This document shows positions 15,152 to 22,790 of a stretch of DNA of 33,864 bases, in pieces. Origin of the DNA: Candidatus Peregrinibacteria bacterium (GTDB lineage: Bacteria > Patescibacteriota > Gracilibacteria > Peribacterales > Peribacteraceae). Made by a program: the position numbers and the translations under genes. How positions within the stretch are numbered: position 1 is the stretch's first letter; every line of letters begins with the position of its first letter. Location of the stretch: contig JACPYA010000022.1 in the NCBI GenBank assembly GCA_016196295.1, forward strand, positions 1-33,864, written 5' to 3'. Under the pieces are notes generated by a model, which saw nothing but the letters and a program-made list of their open reading frames with translations, had not been told where the DNA came from and searched no databases.

Positions 15152-15225
15152 TCGTTTGTTTGTAGAGACGTGCCAATGGCACGTCTCGAGACGCGCGAAT
15201 CGCGCGTCTCTACAAACGATCAAAC
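15146..15225. terminator. Double-hairpin bidirectional terminator element
   Basis: The outer stem GTTTGATCGTTTG...TAGAGACG (15146-15170, with a 4-base insertion) pairs with CGTCTCTACAAACGATC (15205-15221). Inside are two back-to-back 10-bp hairpins, GAGACGTGCC/GGCACGTCTC (15165-15187) and GAGACGCGCG/CGCGCGTCTC (15188-15210), both with the loop AAT. It lies between two convergent genes and includes the stop codons of both. Confidence 0.75.
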
Positions 15226-15756
15226 CTCAATTTCCGGGGCTCCTGCGGAGCGGTTTGCTTCGCGCGCGACGACGAAGAGGTAGTCACTCAAGCGATTGAG
15301 ATAGATCTGCACCTGGAGGTTCGTCGGTTCTTTCTCACCAAGTTCGACCACCCAGCGCTCCGCACGGCGGCAGACGGTGCGTGCTTGATGGAGCAGCGCG
15401 CCGAGCCTGGAACCGGAGGGAAGGATGAAGCGCTGGAGCACCGGCAATGTCTGCTCGAGACGGTTGATCCAGGATTCCACTTCCAAGACGTGGGTGCTTT
15501 CCACGCGCGCGATCTTCGCCGCGCTCTCGAGCGGCGTCGCAAGGTCCGCTCCCACGAGAAAGAGGAGCCGCTGTGTCTTCAAGAGCTGATCCTTCACCGT
15601 GTCCGGCACATTCGGCTCCGCCAAGATGACGCCCAGGCAAGCGTTGAGTTCATCCACTGTTCCGTACGCATGCAAGCGCGGCGATGCCTTTGACACTCGC
15701 TGGCCCCCGAAGAGACCTGTTTTTCCTTTGTCACCGGTGCGCGTCACGATACTCAT
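15220..15756 (-). CDS. Cob(I)yrinic acid a,c-diamide adenosyltransferase, PduO type
   Basis: Transfers the adenosyl group of ATP to cob(I)alamin, forming the coenzyme B12 cofactor in the cytoplasm. The 178-residue protein has the N-terminal ATP motif TRTGDKGKTGLFGG, then GTVDELNACLGVI, and the helical C-terminal motif ARTVCRRAERWVVEL and LNRLSDYLFVVAR. Those are the PduO signatures (RxxCRRAER). No corrin synthesis gene is nearby, which suggests salvage of external cobamides. A TACAAT box ends nine bases upstream of the ATG. It overlaps the end of the upstream small gene by 26 bases. Confidence 0.93.
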   Translation of the reverse strand: MSIVTRTGDKGKTGLFGGQRVSKASPRLHAYGTVDELNACLGVILAEPNVPDTVKDQLLKTQRLLFLVGADLATPLESAAKIARVESTHVLEVESWINRLEQTLPVLQRFILPSGSRLGALLHQARTVCRRAERWVVELGEKEPTNLQVQIYLNRLSDYLFVVAREANRSAGAPEIEV

Positions 15757-15967
15757 GAGCGTCCCATTGTAGCAGAGGGTTTCCGAAGAGGCGATCTCGC
15801 TTGAATGAGCGCTGCAGTCCTGCGATGCGGCGGTCTACCGCGGTCGCGATTGTACAGCGATAGATATCGAGTCCATTTTTCTGTTCGGGGATGGTTTCGC
15901 CGGAAGAGAGACACTCTCTCAGTTCAATGTTCTCCAGCTCTTCTCTGTAGATTTCTTTGAATGACAT
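15731..15967 (-). CDS. Small hypothetical protein
   Basis: Protein of 78 residues, charged (IYREELENIELRECLSSGETIPEQKNGL at the start), with Cys at 19 and 38. No family is recognised. Its 3' end overlaps the first 26 bases of the adenosyltransferase gene and contains that gene's -10 box. The reading frame is open and no competing frame looks better, but the evidence that it is translated is modest. Confidence 0.45.
   Translation of the reverse strand: MSFKEIYREELENIELRECLSSGETIPEQKNGLDIYRCTIATAVDRRIAGLQRSFKRDRLFGNPLLQWDAHEYRDAHR
15766..15771 (-). promoter_or_regulatory. -10 box (TACAAT) for the adenosyltransferase gene
   Basis: On the minus strand TACAAT ends nine bases before ATG 15756, implying a leader of about two bases. 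It lies within the 3' part of the upstream small gene. Confidence 0.5.
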
Positions 15968-16016
15968 GTGTGTACGGTGAGGCAGAGAGTCCCGAGCGTC
16001 AAATTTTTGGGGCCTC

Positions 16017-18455
16017 TTATGCTGCAGCCCCGAGCGATTTGAGAAGTCCGGTATGAATCTTTTGCACCGCTTCTTCTTTCAGGGTGCGATCTTTCGCTCG
16101 GTATGTGAGGCGCAGTGTCAAATTGTATTGACCCTCTGCGAGAGGCTTACCGCCATACAGGTCCGCGATCTCGACGGACTCCAGGAGTTCGTGCTTGCCG
16201 CGGATCTTCCCGAGGATATCCGCCGTGCGGTTCTTTGGCTGCATGGTCAGCGTGATGTCATAGGAGATCGCGGGGAATTCCGGAACGGGCTTCACAATGG
16301 TTGGCTGCGGCGTGAGTGTGAAGAGATCGGTCACATTGAGGAGCACAATCGCGGCTCTGTGCGGGAGGCCGCACCGCTGTCGAATAGCAGGGCTGAGTTC
16401 GCACAGGACGCCCACTTCTTTTCCCTGCACGGTCAGCTTCGCCGTGCGACCGCTGTGCGCGAAGTTCGGCACAGAAGAGGGGAGAGCGATCTCCAGCCGG
16501 TAGCCGGCTGCGGCGAGGGCATAGGTCATGTGGGCCTTGGCGCGCAGGAACGGATCTCTCTTGATTCCTTCCTGCCTTCGCCAGGCGAAGAGCAGCCCGA
16601 GCTCCAGGTATTCATCCGTGACGCTCCGAAAGACTTTCGACACCGTGAATGTGCGCAAGCGTTCCTCCACGTGAAGGATACTTTTCTCCGCGTGTTCCAG
16701 GAGGCCGGGGAGCACGCTCGGCTGCATGAGGCTCAGCTCCTCGCCGATCGGGTTCCCCACCTTCACGGCTTTTCCAGGATCCAATCCTGCTTTTTGCAGC
16801 AGCGCCGGACCCACGAGCGACAGCGGGACCAGCTCGTTGTAGCGTTCTTCCTTCAATGCATCGCGGATGCGAAGCAGCCGGGTGTCTCGCGCGGGCGGGT
16901 CGATGCGCGCTTCGGGAAGCACGGGGGCAATCTCGTTAAAGCCGATCACGCGGCCGATCTCCTCCACGAGGTCATGCTCGCCGCGGATGTCCCCAAGCCG
17001 CCAGAGCGGCGGGGTTACGACGAAGTTTTGGGTTTTTGGTTTTTGGTTTTTGGTTTTCACTCCGAAGCCGAAATCTTTCAAAATGGTTTCAACTTTCTTT
17101 GTTGGAACATCCACGCCAAGCATGCGATTGATCTTTTCATCCGAAATAGTAATCGGTTTCGCCTTTCCATTCGTGCCGACTTCTTCTTTTTTGGAAACGA
17201 TGCGTGCGCCGGGGACGTGGGCCAAAAATAATTCGACTGCACGGTAAAAACCCTGTTCCGTCGTGATATGCGGCACCCCCTTTTCATACACCGTCGCGGC
17301 ATCGGTGCGATGCCCCGTTGCGATCACCGTTTTACGGATGGAAACGGGATCCAACGACGCGCTATGAAGATAGATCCGTCTCGTGGTTTCTTTCGTGGAG
17401 CTGCGAAGGCCTCCCATGATGCCGAGGAGATCGAAGATGCCGAGATCGTCGCTGAGAACCAATGCGCCTTCCGGGAGCTCGCGCTCTTTTTCATCAAGAG
17501 TCACAATCTTCTCTCCTTTCTTGGATGTTCGCATGCGCACCGTTCCTTTGATGTCATCAACATCGAAACTGTGGAGCGGTACGCCCACTTCGCTTGCAAC
17601 GAAGTTCGTGATGTCGATGGGCAAGTTAATGGATCTCCAGCCGACTGCCTCGATGCGTTTGCGCATCCACTCGGGAGTAGCCCCCAGTCCATCGATTTCG
17701 ATCATGCAGGCACAGTATCGCGGCATCAGCTCTGGTGAATCGATAACAAACTTGAACGGAATTTTGTCCTTTCCAAATTTCAAGCTTTTCGCTTCCGGCC
17801 CGCGGATCCCCGCCTGCCGGTCGGGCAGGGAAGATCCGCGCTGGCTCCATTTCGCAATCCCGATAGCGACACACTCGCGCGCAAAGCCGATGTGCGAGAA
17901 CAGATCCGCTCGATGCGTGATGGCGTGGTTGTCGATGTGGAGGACCGTGTCATGCATCCCAAATACTGATCGCAGACTTTTTCCGACGTGCGCTTCCATG
18001 TTCTCCCCAAGGTCTACGATGGGGCGCTCGCCTTGATCCTTGCGAGCGGGATAGAGGTGTTCGATGCCCAGTTCTTCCCCCGCGCAGATCATTCCTTCAC
18101 TCTCCTCGCCGCGGATCTTCACTTTCTCGAGCGTCGTCAGTTCCTCTCCGTGCCACTTCACGCGTGCACCCGTGTGCGCGAACGCAACGTTCATCCCTTC
18201 ATGAAGGTTCGTCCCTCCGCAGACGACTTTCTTCGTCCCTCGATCAGTTTTCACTTCACACAGGAAGAGCTTGTCCGCATTCGGATGCTTCGCGATGGAA
18301 AATACTTTGCCGACGCAGGTGTGCTCCAAGAGCGCCCCCTGTTTCTCCATCGCATCCACCTCTGCGGCACCCGCGGTGATCCTCCGTGCGATCTCTTCGG
18401 GATCCTTCACGGTGAACGTCACAAAGTCGGAAAGCCAATCGAGAGAAATCTTCAT
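16017..18455 (-). CDS. pheT: Phenylalanyl-tRNA synthetase beta subunit
   Basis: Large subunit of the PheRS heterotetramer that charges tRNA-Phe. The 812-residue protein has all expected modules: the tRNA-binding OB domain (about 40-150: VGKVFSIAKHPNADKLFLCEV), B3/4 (editing), B5 (about 400-475), the catalytic-like core (VTPPLWRLGDIRGEHDLVEEIGRVIGF onward) and a C-terminal FDX-ACB anticodon-binding domain (FPAISYDITLT). pheS is not in the window. The start at 18455 is leaderless (CATACT six bases upstream). Two repeat-derived insertions are in frame: SLPDRQAG near residues 206-218 from a palindrome, and KTKNQKPKTQN near 465-476 from a heptanucleotide repeat. Both are in surface-type linkers. 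Confidence 0.96.
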   Translation of the reverse strand: MKISLDWLSDFVTFTVKDPEEIARRITAGAAEVDAMEKQGALLEHTCVGKVFSIAKHPNADKLFLCEVKTDRGTKKVVCGGTNLHEGMNVAFAHTGARVKWHGEELTTLEKVKIRGEESEGMICAGEELGIEHLYPARKDQGERPIVDLGENMEAHVGKSLRSVFGMHDTVLHIDNHAITHRADLFSHIGFARECVAIGIAKWSQRGSSLPDRQAGIRGPEAKSLKFGKDKIPFKFVIDSPELMPRYCACMIEIDGLGATPEWMRKRIEAVGWRSINLPIDITNFVASEVGVPLHSFDVDDIKGTVRMRTSKKGEKIVTLDEKERELPEGALVLSDDLGIFDLLGIMGGLRSSTKETTRRIYLHSASLDPVSIRKTVIATGHRTDAATVYEKGVPHITTEQGFYRAVELFLAHVPGARIVSKKEEVGTNGKAKPITISDEKINRMLGVDVPTKKVETILKDFGFGVKTKNQKPKTQNFVVTPPLWRLGDIRGEHDLVEEIGRVIGFNEIAPVLPEARIDPPARDTRLLRIRDALKEERYNELVPLSLVGPALLQKAGLDPGKAVKVGNPIGEELSLMQPSVLPGLLEHAEKSILHVEERLRTFTVSKVFRSVTDEYLELGLLFAWRRQEGIKRDPFLRAKAHMTYALAAAGYRLEIALPSSVPNFAHSGRTAKLTVQGKEVGVLCELSPAIRQRCGLPHRAAIVLLNVTDLFTLTPQPTIVKPVPEFPAISYDITLTMQPKNRTADILGKIRGKHELLESVEIADLYGGKPLAEGQYNLTLRLTYRAKDRTLKEEAVQKIHTGLLKSLGAAA
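17031..17057. repeat. Heptanucleotide tandem repeat inside pheT
   Basis: Almost four copies of GGTTTTT (AAAAACC on the coding strand) encode the Lys/Gln/Pro-rich insertion KNQKPKTQ. The unit is not a multiple of three, so a change in copy number would shift the frame. Confidence 0.8.
17801..17840. repeat. In-frame nested palindrome inside pheT
   Basis: CGCGGATC (17801-17808) and GATCCGCG (17833-17840) enclose CCTGCC (17813-17818), a five-base loop, and GGCAGG (17824-17829). On the coding strand it reads RGSSLPDRQAGIRG. It has the same architecture and the same peptide word as the element in the IscA-like gene. Confidence 0.85.
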
Positions 18456-18461
18456 GGGAGA

Positions 18462-18467
18462 AGTATG
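18462..18467 (-). promoter_or_regulatory. -10 box (CATACT) for leaderless pheT
   Basis: On the minus strand CATACT ends six bases before ATG 18455. This supports 18455 over an in-frame start at 18698; the residues between them do not resemble PheT. Confidence 0.5.
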
Positions 18468-18501
18468 TACGAAGAGTGCCTTGTAATAAAGACCAGACAG
18501 C

Positions 18502-18525
18502 AGCTGCCGATTGCAATCGGCAGCT
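18502..18525. repeat. 24-bp perfect palindrome between pheT and the divergent gene
   Basis: AGCTGCCGATTG is followed directly by its exact complement with no spacer. It starts 47 bases upstream of the pheT start codon. It could be an operator site or a member of a short palindromic repeat family. Confidence 0.8.
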
Positions 18526-18650
18526 CCGGGATTTTGATCGTGCAAACGTCTCAATAGAGCGGCGTCTGATGCAAGTCCCCTTTCTTGCAGAAGAGGGGAG
18601 CCCGGGAGTACCGTTCCCTCCAACATTTTCATTTCTTCCCGCTCTTCCCC

Positions 18651-18899
18651 ATGTTCAAGAAGAAATCTCCCCATGTTGGCGCGTGCATGGCACTCCATGT
18701 CGTGGTTTCAGTTCTCCTCTTCGTCGCGGCCGTCGCGGCGATCCTCGGCGTCTACAAGGCGCACGTGCTCAGCACCGGACTCGCGTTCGGTACCACGAGC
18801 GGGTCGCTGGCGCTCGTCGCTCTCGCCATCGTCCTCCATACGTGGATGAAGCAGACGATCGCGTGCGTCACGAAGTGCGAGGCATGCGGCATTAAATAA
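18651..18899 (+). CDS. Small membrane protein with two helices
   Basis: Protein of 82 residues: the basic start MFKKKSPHVG, then hydrophobic helices ALHVVVSVLLFVAAVAAILGVY and SGSLALVALAIVLHTW. The C-terminal tail has Cys pairs (IACVTKCEACGIK; C-x3-C-x2-C), which could bind metal or form a disulfide. No family is recognised. ATG 18651 gives a basic N-terminus before the first helix; an alternative is ATG 18687. No -10 box is placed for leaderless transcription. The modular repeat begins on the last base of its stop codon. Confidence 0.65.
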   Translation: MFKKKSPHVGACMALHVVVSVLLFVAAVAAILGVYKAHVLSTGLAFGTTSGSLALVALAIVLHTWMKQTIACVTKCEACGIK

Positions 18900-19074
18900 T
18901 ACGGCTACGCGATGAAAATACAGGCATGTTCTTTCTCCACGACTTATATATCGGCGTAGCGATACTTGTCCGGCGAAGTCCCGTCCCGCACATGCGGGAG
19001 GACGAAGCCGGATCGCTACGCCGCTATTGTGATGATCAAGTACGATCTTCACCGTTGCATTCGCGAAGCCGTAT
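18899..19074. repeat. Modular palindromic element, copy A
   Basis: A 176-bp element bounded by ATACGGCTACGCG and CGCGAAGCCGTAT (imperfect terminal inverted repeats). The core at 18946-19027 (82 bp) is itself a long hairpin: GGCGTAGCGAT/ATCGCTACGCC, TCCGGCGAAGTCC/GGACGAAGCCGGA and CCCGCACATGCGGG. The core matches copy B at 80 of 82 positions in opposite orientation. The arms between the core and the ends share no visible similarity with copy B. It begins at the last base of the TAA of the upstream gene. I see no gene in 18900-19124. Confidence 0.9.
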
Positions 19075-19124
19075 AAGGAACGATCATTCGAAGGGCCGGA
19101 CTCGCAGGAGCTCCGGTCTTTTTT

Positions 19125-20390
19125 TCAACCGCGCTTTTTCCGGCGCAACCACGTCCAGAGTTTGCTGTATCCCACTCCCGCGAGCACCGCATAGCAGAAG
19201 AACCATCCCATGTGATAGCGCGGTACCGCTTGGATGGCTGCCGAGAGAGCGGTGGTGTAGAGAATGATGGCGATGAAGAGGAGGTACTCGCGTTTCCAGA
19301 CCGACCGGAGAGACGTTATGCAGCCGATCAAGAGCAACATCCATACGGCGGCTTCGAGCAGGTTATACAGGAGGCCCCACCCGTTCACGAATGGAAAATG
19401 CAACTCCAGCGCATAGAACAGGGACTGCCAGAGGTAATTTGGCAGGTGTTGGAGGATCGTTGCCTTGCTTTCCCGAAGAATCCGCTCCTCCACCGCAGGA
19501 CCGCCATCCGCACTGTGGATGTCTACATCGCAGTACGGCGACGCTTGGGTCCGGACGCGCGAGATGTATTCCACCCAGAGGCACAGCAGAGGATCCTGAA
19601 GGCGAAATGTTTTTGCCTGGTTCGCACGGCGAAGCAGCGTCGTGGCCGTTCGGTTGGACCCGATAATCGTGAGCTCGCCTGTGTACAGACTGTTCCGATA
19701 CGCCCAGAGCGAGACGGCCATGACGGGCAGCAGGATCACGGGGATCAGCATCCGGCGCGGGATCAGACGAGTTGCCAGTATCACGACAACGAGGACTGCC
19801 GGGAGGAAGAGGTAGGGGATGAACGTGAGGATGAGGCCAGAGAGCAGTAGCCCCAGTACGATCGATTTCCACCATGTCGGGCGCGCATGCATGGAGAGCA
19901 TCAGTCCTGCGAAGAAGAGACCGAGGGTCAGCGTGATGCTTTCGCGGTACGCGCTGAAAAGGATGTGAAAGATGGAGGGCATGAGCAGGAGGAAGCCCGT
20001 CGTAACGACGGACGCTCCGCGCGGAGCAGCTTGCCGGAGTTCTCGAATGAAGAACAGAGTCGCGAGCACGTGCAGGAGCATCTGCACGACGAAGATCGCG
20101 AGGCGGTTCTCCATCCCGAAGGCGCGGTAGATGATACTCAGGAAAAAACTCTGGCCCGGTTCGCGCTCCATGGTAGCCGTCACGCCATCGATCGAGTAGA
20201 AATTCTCCTGCGCGAGGTGGATGGCCGCGGCGTTATAATAGGATGCGTCGTCGCCAAAGGTCTCGCTCATGGGGATGGCCAGGCGACTGCCGAGGAGTGC
20301 CGCCCAGATCACGACAAAGGCGCCGCAAAGAACCATCAGCCATCGTTGCTCAAGAGGAGTGAAGGGACGGAGGGAGTTCCAATGCTTCAT
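19125..20390 (-). CDS. GT-C family membrane glycosyltransferase (PMT/ArnT-like)
   Basis: Polytopic membrane protein of 421 residues with about ten hydrophobic helices. The first external loop has the acidic motif SETFGDDASYYNAAAIHLA, followed by EREPGQSFFLSIIYRAFG. This is the D/E-rich first loop and PGQ-type segment typical of PMT/ArnT-like GT-C enzymes, which use polyprenyl-phosphate sugars and act on the outer face of the membrane. The acceptor is unknown; the adjoining sugar genes point to a surface polysaccharide or glycoprotein. The ATG at 20390 is chosen over 20435 because TATCAA lies eight bases upstream. It is divergent from the epimerase gene and lies between the two modular repeats. 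Confidence 0.8.
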   Translation of the reverse strand: MKHWNSLRPFTPLEQRWLMVLCGAFVVIWAALLGSRLAIPMSETFGDDASYYNAAAIHLAQENFYSIDGVTATMEREPGQSFFLSIIYRAFGMENRLAIFVVQMLLHVLATLFFIRELRQAAPRGASVVTTGFLLLMPSIFHILFSAYRESITLTLGLFFAGLMLSMHARPTWWKSIVLGLLLSGLILTFIPYLFLPAVLVVVILATRLIPRRMLIPVILLPVMAVSLWAYRNSLYTGELTIIGSNRTATTLLRRANQAKTFRLQDPLLCLWVEYISRVRTQASPYCDVDIHSADGGPAVEERILRESKATILQHLPNYLWQSLFYALELHFPFVNGWGLLYNLLEAAVWMLLLIGCITSLRSVWKREYLLFIAIILYTTALSAAIQAVPRYHMGWFFCYAVLAGVGYSKLWTWLRRKKRG

Positions 20391-20446
20391 ACGGTTGATT
20401 GATAAATGGGGGGGGATCCTGAATACTTCGCTCACTTTAGCACTCT

Positions 20447-21376
20447 ATGAACATTTTCATTACCGGAGGTGCGGGTTTCATCGGTTCACACCTCACGCGT
20501 GCGCTCGTGAAGGGCGGCCATGCGGTGACGGTGCTCACGCGGAAGGAGTCCGATCTTTCTCGGATCGCGGACATCCAGAAGAAGGTCACGTTGGTCGTCT
20601 GCGACATCGCAGATCGCGAGGCTTTGGTGAAGATCGTCGAGCACGCAAAACCGAAGGGCATTTTCCACCTCGCGGCCTCCAACATTCAGGCGGGCAAGAC
20701 GGATGCCGTGGAGCAGCTGATGAGAAGCAACGTCCACGGGACGCAGAATCTGCTCGATGCGACGAACGATCTTCCCTACAAATTTTTCATGCAGACCGGG
20801 AGCTACTTGGAGTACGGCAAGCGATCGGACATCATCAAGGAGACGGACCGTGCAGAGCCTATGGAGATCTATGCGAAGACGAAGCTGGAAGCGACCCTTG
20901 CGACGCAGGCCCACGGCCGAACGCACAAGAAACCCACGGTTGTTTTCCGCATCTTCTCCCCGTACGGACCGAACATGCAGCAGGGCAGGCTCGTGCGCGA
21001 AGTGATTACGCGCGCATTGCGGGGGGATCCCATACGCCTCACGAAGCCGGAGATCGCCCGCGACTTCATCGAAGTCGGTGATATCGTGGCGCTCCTCTTG
21101 GCCGCAATGGAGAAAGCAAAAGATGTTGGCGGGGAAATCTTCAACCTTGGCAGTGGCAAGAGCACCTCGCTCGGTTCGTTCGTCGATCTCGTCCTCACAA
21201 AGACGGGCTCGAAGAGCGCTGTCGAGTGGGATGCCTTCCCTCCCGTGTTGTATGATACCGCGCACAGTCAGGCGGATATGCAAAAGACATTCTCGCATTT
21301 TGCTTGGCGACCCAAGACATCCCTGGAAGCAGGAGTGACGCGGATGATCGATTGGATTTCTTCTCTCCCCTCATGA
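20447..21376 (+). CDS. NAD-dependent nucleotide-sugar epimerase/dehydratase
   Basis: Extended short-chain dehydrogenase of 309 residues. The N-terminal Rossmann motif is GGAGFIGSH; the catalytic YxxxK is YAKTK, with the preceding Ser in QTGSYLEYG. Strand HLAAS follows the family's conserved pattern. Substrate-side motifs (FRIFSPYGPNMQQGRLV, FNLGSGKSTSL) fit nucleotide-sugar 4-epimerases/reductases such as GalE, WbpP or RmlD-like enzymes, but the substrate cannot be fixed from sequence. Its neighbours suggest a deoxysugar route. The final A of its TGA is the first base of modular repeat copy B. Confidence 0.88.
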   Translation: MNIFITGGAGFIGSHLTRALVKGGHAVTVLTRKESDLSRIADIQKKVTLVVCDIADREALVKIVEHAKPKGIFHLAASNIQAGKTDAVEQLMRSNVHGTQNLLDATNDLPYKFFMQTGSYLEYGKRSDIIKETDRAEPMEIYAKTKLEATLATQAHGRTHKKPTVVFRIFSPYGPNMQQGRLVREVITRALRGDPIRLTKPEIARDFIEVGDIVALLLAAMEKAKDVGGEIFNLGSGKSTSLGSFVDLVLTKTGSKSAVEWDAFPPVLYDTAHSQADMQKTFSHFAWRPKTSLEAGVTRMIDWISSLPS

Positions 21377-21556
21377 TACGGCTACGCGACACTGGCAGTT
21401 CCGTGGGTTGTAGTGGAACATTCGAGATAGCGGCGAAGCGATCCGGCTTCGTCCTCCCGCATGTGCGGGACGGGACTTCGCCGGACAGGTATCGCTACGC
21501 CGATATATGTATATTGAGAGCGAATAATTGTTACCTCTTTTTTTACGAAGCCGTAT
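21376..21556. repeat. Modular palindromic element, copy B
   Basis: A 181-bp element with the same terminal words as copy A (ATACGGCTACGCG and CGAAGCCGTAT). The 82-bp core at 21427-21508 is inverted relative to copy A with two differences. It fills the whole gap between two genes: it starts at the last base of the upstream TGA and ends in the first two bases of the downstream ATG. Confidence 0.9.
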
Positions 21557-22790
21557 GACTCCCAAGAAAAATGCACTGCGAGTCGCGTATGCAGAGACCA
21601 TCTACGGCAAAGAAGAAGTGAAGGCCGTGATGGACGTGCTGAAAAATCCGCACCACATCGTCGCGGGACCGCAGGTGAAGGAATTTGAGAAGAAAGTCGC
21701 CGCCCTCTTCGGCAAGAAGCACGGCGTGATGGTGAACTCCGGCTCGTCTGCGAACTTGATCGGCCTCAGCGTGCTCGATCTCCCCAAGGGATCGGAGGTG
21801 ATCACCCCTGCGCTGACCTTCTCGACGACGCTCGCGCCTATCCTCCAGACAGGGCTGACACCGATATTTGTCGATGTGGAGCTTGGCACGTATCTCGTGA
21901 ACCCAAAGACCGTCGAGTCGCTCATCACCTCTCGCACGAGCGCACTCATGATCCCGTCGCTCCTCGGAAACATTCCCGACTTGAAGGCGCTGCGGCAGTT
22001 GGCAGACAAACATTCTCTGCGGCTCTTCGAAGATTCCTGTGACACGCTCGGCTCCCGCTTCGACGGAAAGCCGACCGGAACATTTTCAGATGTCAGCACC
22101 ACGAGTTTCTACGCCTCGCATATCATCACGGCGGCCGGCGGGGGAGGGATGGCGTGCTTCAATGATCCCGTGCTCGCGGAACGCGCGCTCGTGATGAGCT
22201 ACTGGGGAAGGCGATCGACCCTCTTCGGCGCGTACGAGAAATCGGAGGAGATCCAGAAGCGTTTCGCGGGGTTGCTGCAAGGAGAAGCCTACGATGCGAA
22301 GTTCATCTTCAGTGAAGTGGGCTACAACTTCCAGCCGACGGAGCTGATGGGAGCGTTCGGCCTTGCTCAATTGAAACGATTAAAGAACGTTGCCGCCAGA
22401 CGTAAGAAAAATTTCAAAGCGCTCCTCGCGTTTTTCAAGAACTATGAAGATGTGTTTGTTCTGCCGAAGGCTCATCCGGATGCCGATCCAAATTGGCTGG
22501 CTTTCCCGTTGATGCTTAAGGAGAGTGCACCGTTCGATCGCCTCGCACTGGCGCGTTACCTGGAAGAACGAAACATCCAGACGCGCCCCATCTTCACGGG
22601 CAACGTCCTCCGCCAACCGGCCTTTGCGTATCTGGGGAAAGACCGCGTCGCGCGCTTCCCGGCAACGGATACCATCATGCGGCGCGGACTGCTCATCGGC
22701 TGTCACCATGGCCTGACGGACCGGCATCTGCAGTACCTGCAGGACACCTTCGCGGAATTTTTGGGCAAGCGGGAAGTTACGAAGACATGA
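21555..22790 (+). CDS. DegT-fold sugar 3-dehydratase (RfbH/ColD-like, His in place of PLP Lys)
   Basis: Protein of 411 residues with the DegT/DnrJ/EryC1/StrS fold: NSGSSANLIGL, FEDSCDTLGSRFDGKPTGTFSD (Asp160 for the PLP ring) and SFYASHIITAAGGGGM. Where aminotransferases carry Lys, this has His189, the hallmark of the 3-dehydratases E1/RfbH and ColD, which remove the C3 hydroxyl of 4-keto-6-deoxy sugars. The Cys cluster that binds the [2Fe-2S] centre of E1/RfbH is not visible after WGRRS, so a ColD-like, cluster-free chemistry is an alternative. The start at 21555 overlaps the end of repeat B. Its stop directly abuts the stop of the convergent AT-rich gene. Confidence 0.82.
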   Translation: MTPKKNALRVAYAETIYGKEEVKAVMDVLKNPHHIVAGPQVKEFEKKVAALFGKKHGVMVNSGSSANLIGLSVLDLPKGSEVITPALTFSTTLAPILQTGLTPIFVDVELGTYLVNPKTVESLITSRTSALMIPSLLGNIPDLKALRQLADKHSLRLFEDSCDTLGSRFDGKPTGTFSDVSTTSFYASHIITAAGGGGMACFNDPVLAERALVMSYWGRRSTLFGAYEKSEEIQKRFAGLLQGEAYDAKFIFSEVGYNFQPTELMGAFGLAQLKRLKNVAARRKKNFKALLAFFKNYEDVFVLPKAHPDADPNWLAFPLMLKESAPFDRLALARYLEERNIQTRPIFTGNVLRQPAFAYLGKDRVARFPATDTIMRRGLLIGCHHGLTDRHLQYLQDTFAEFLGKREVTKT

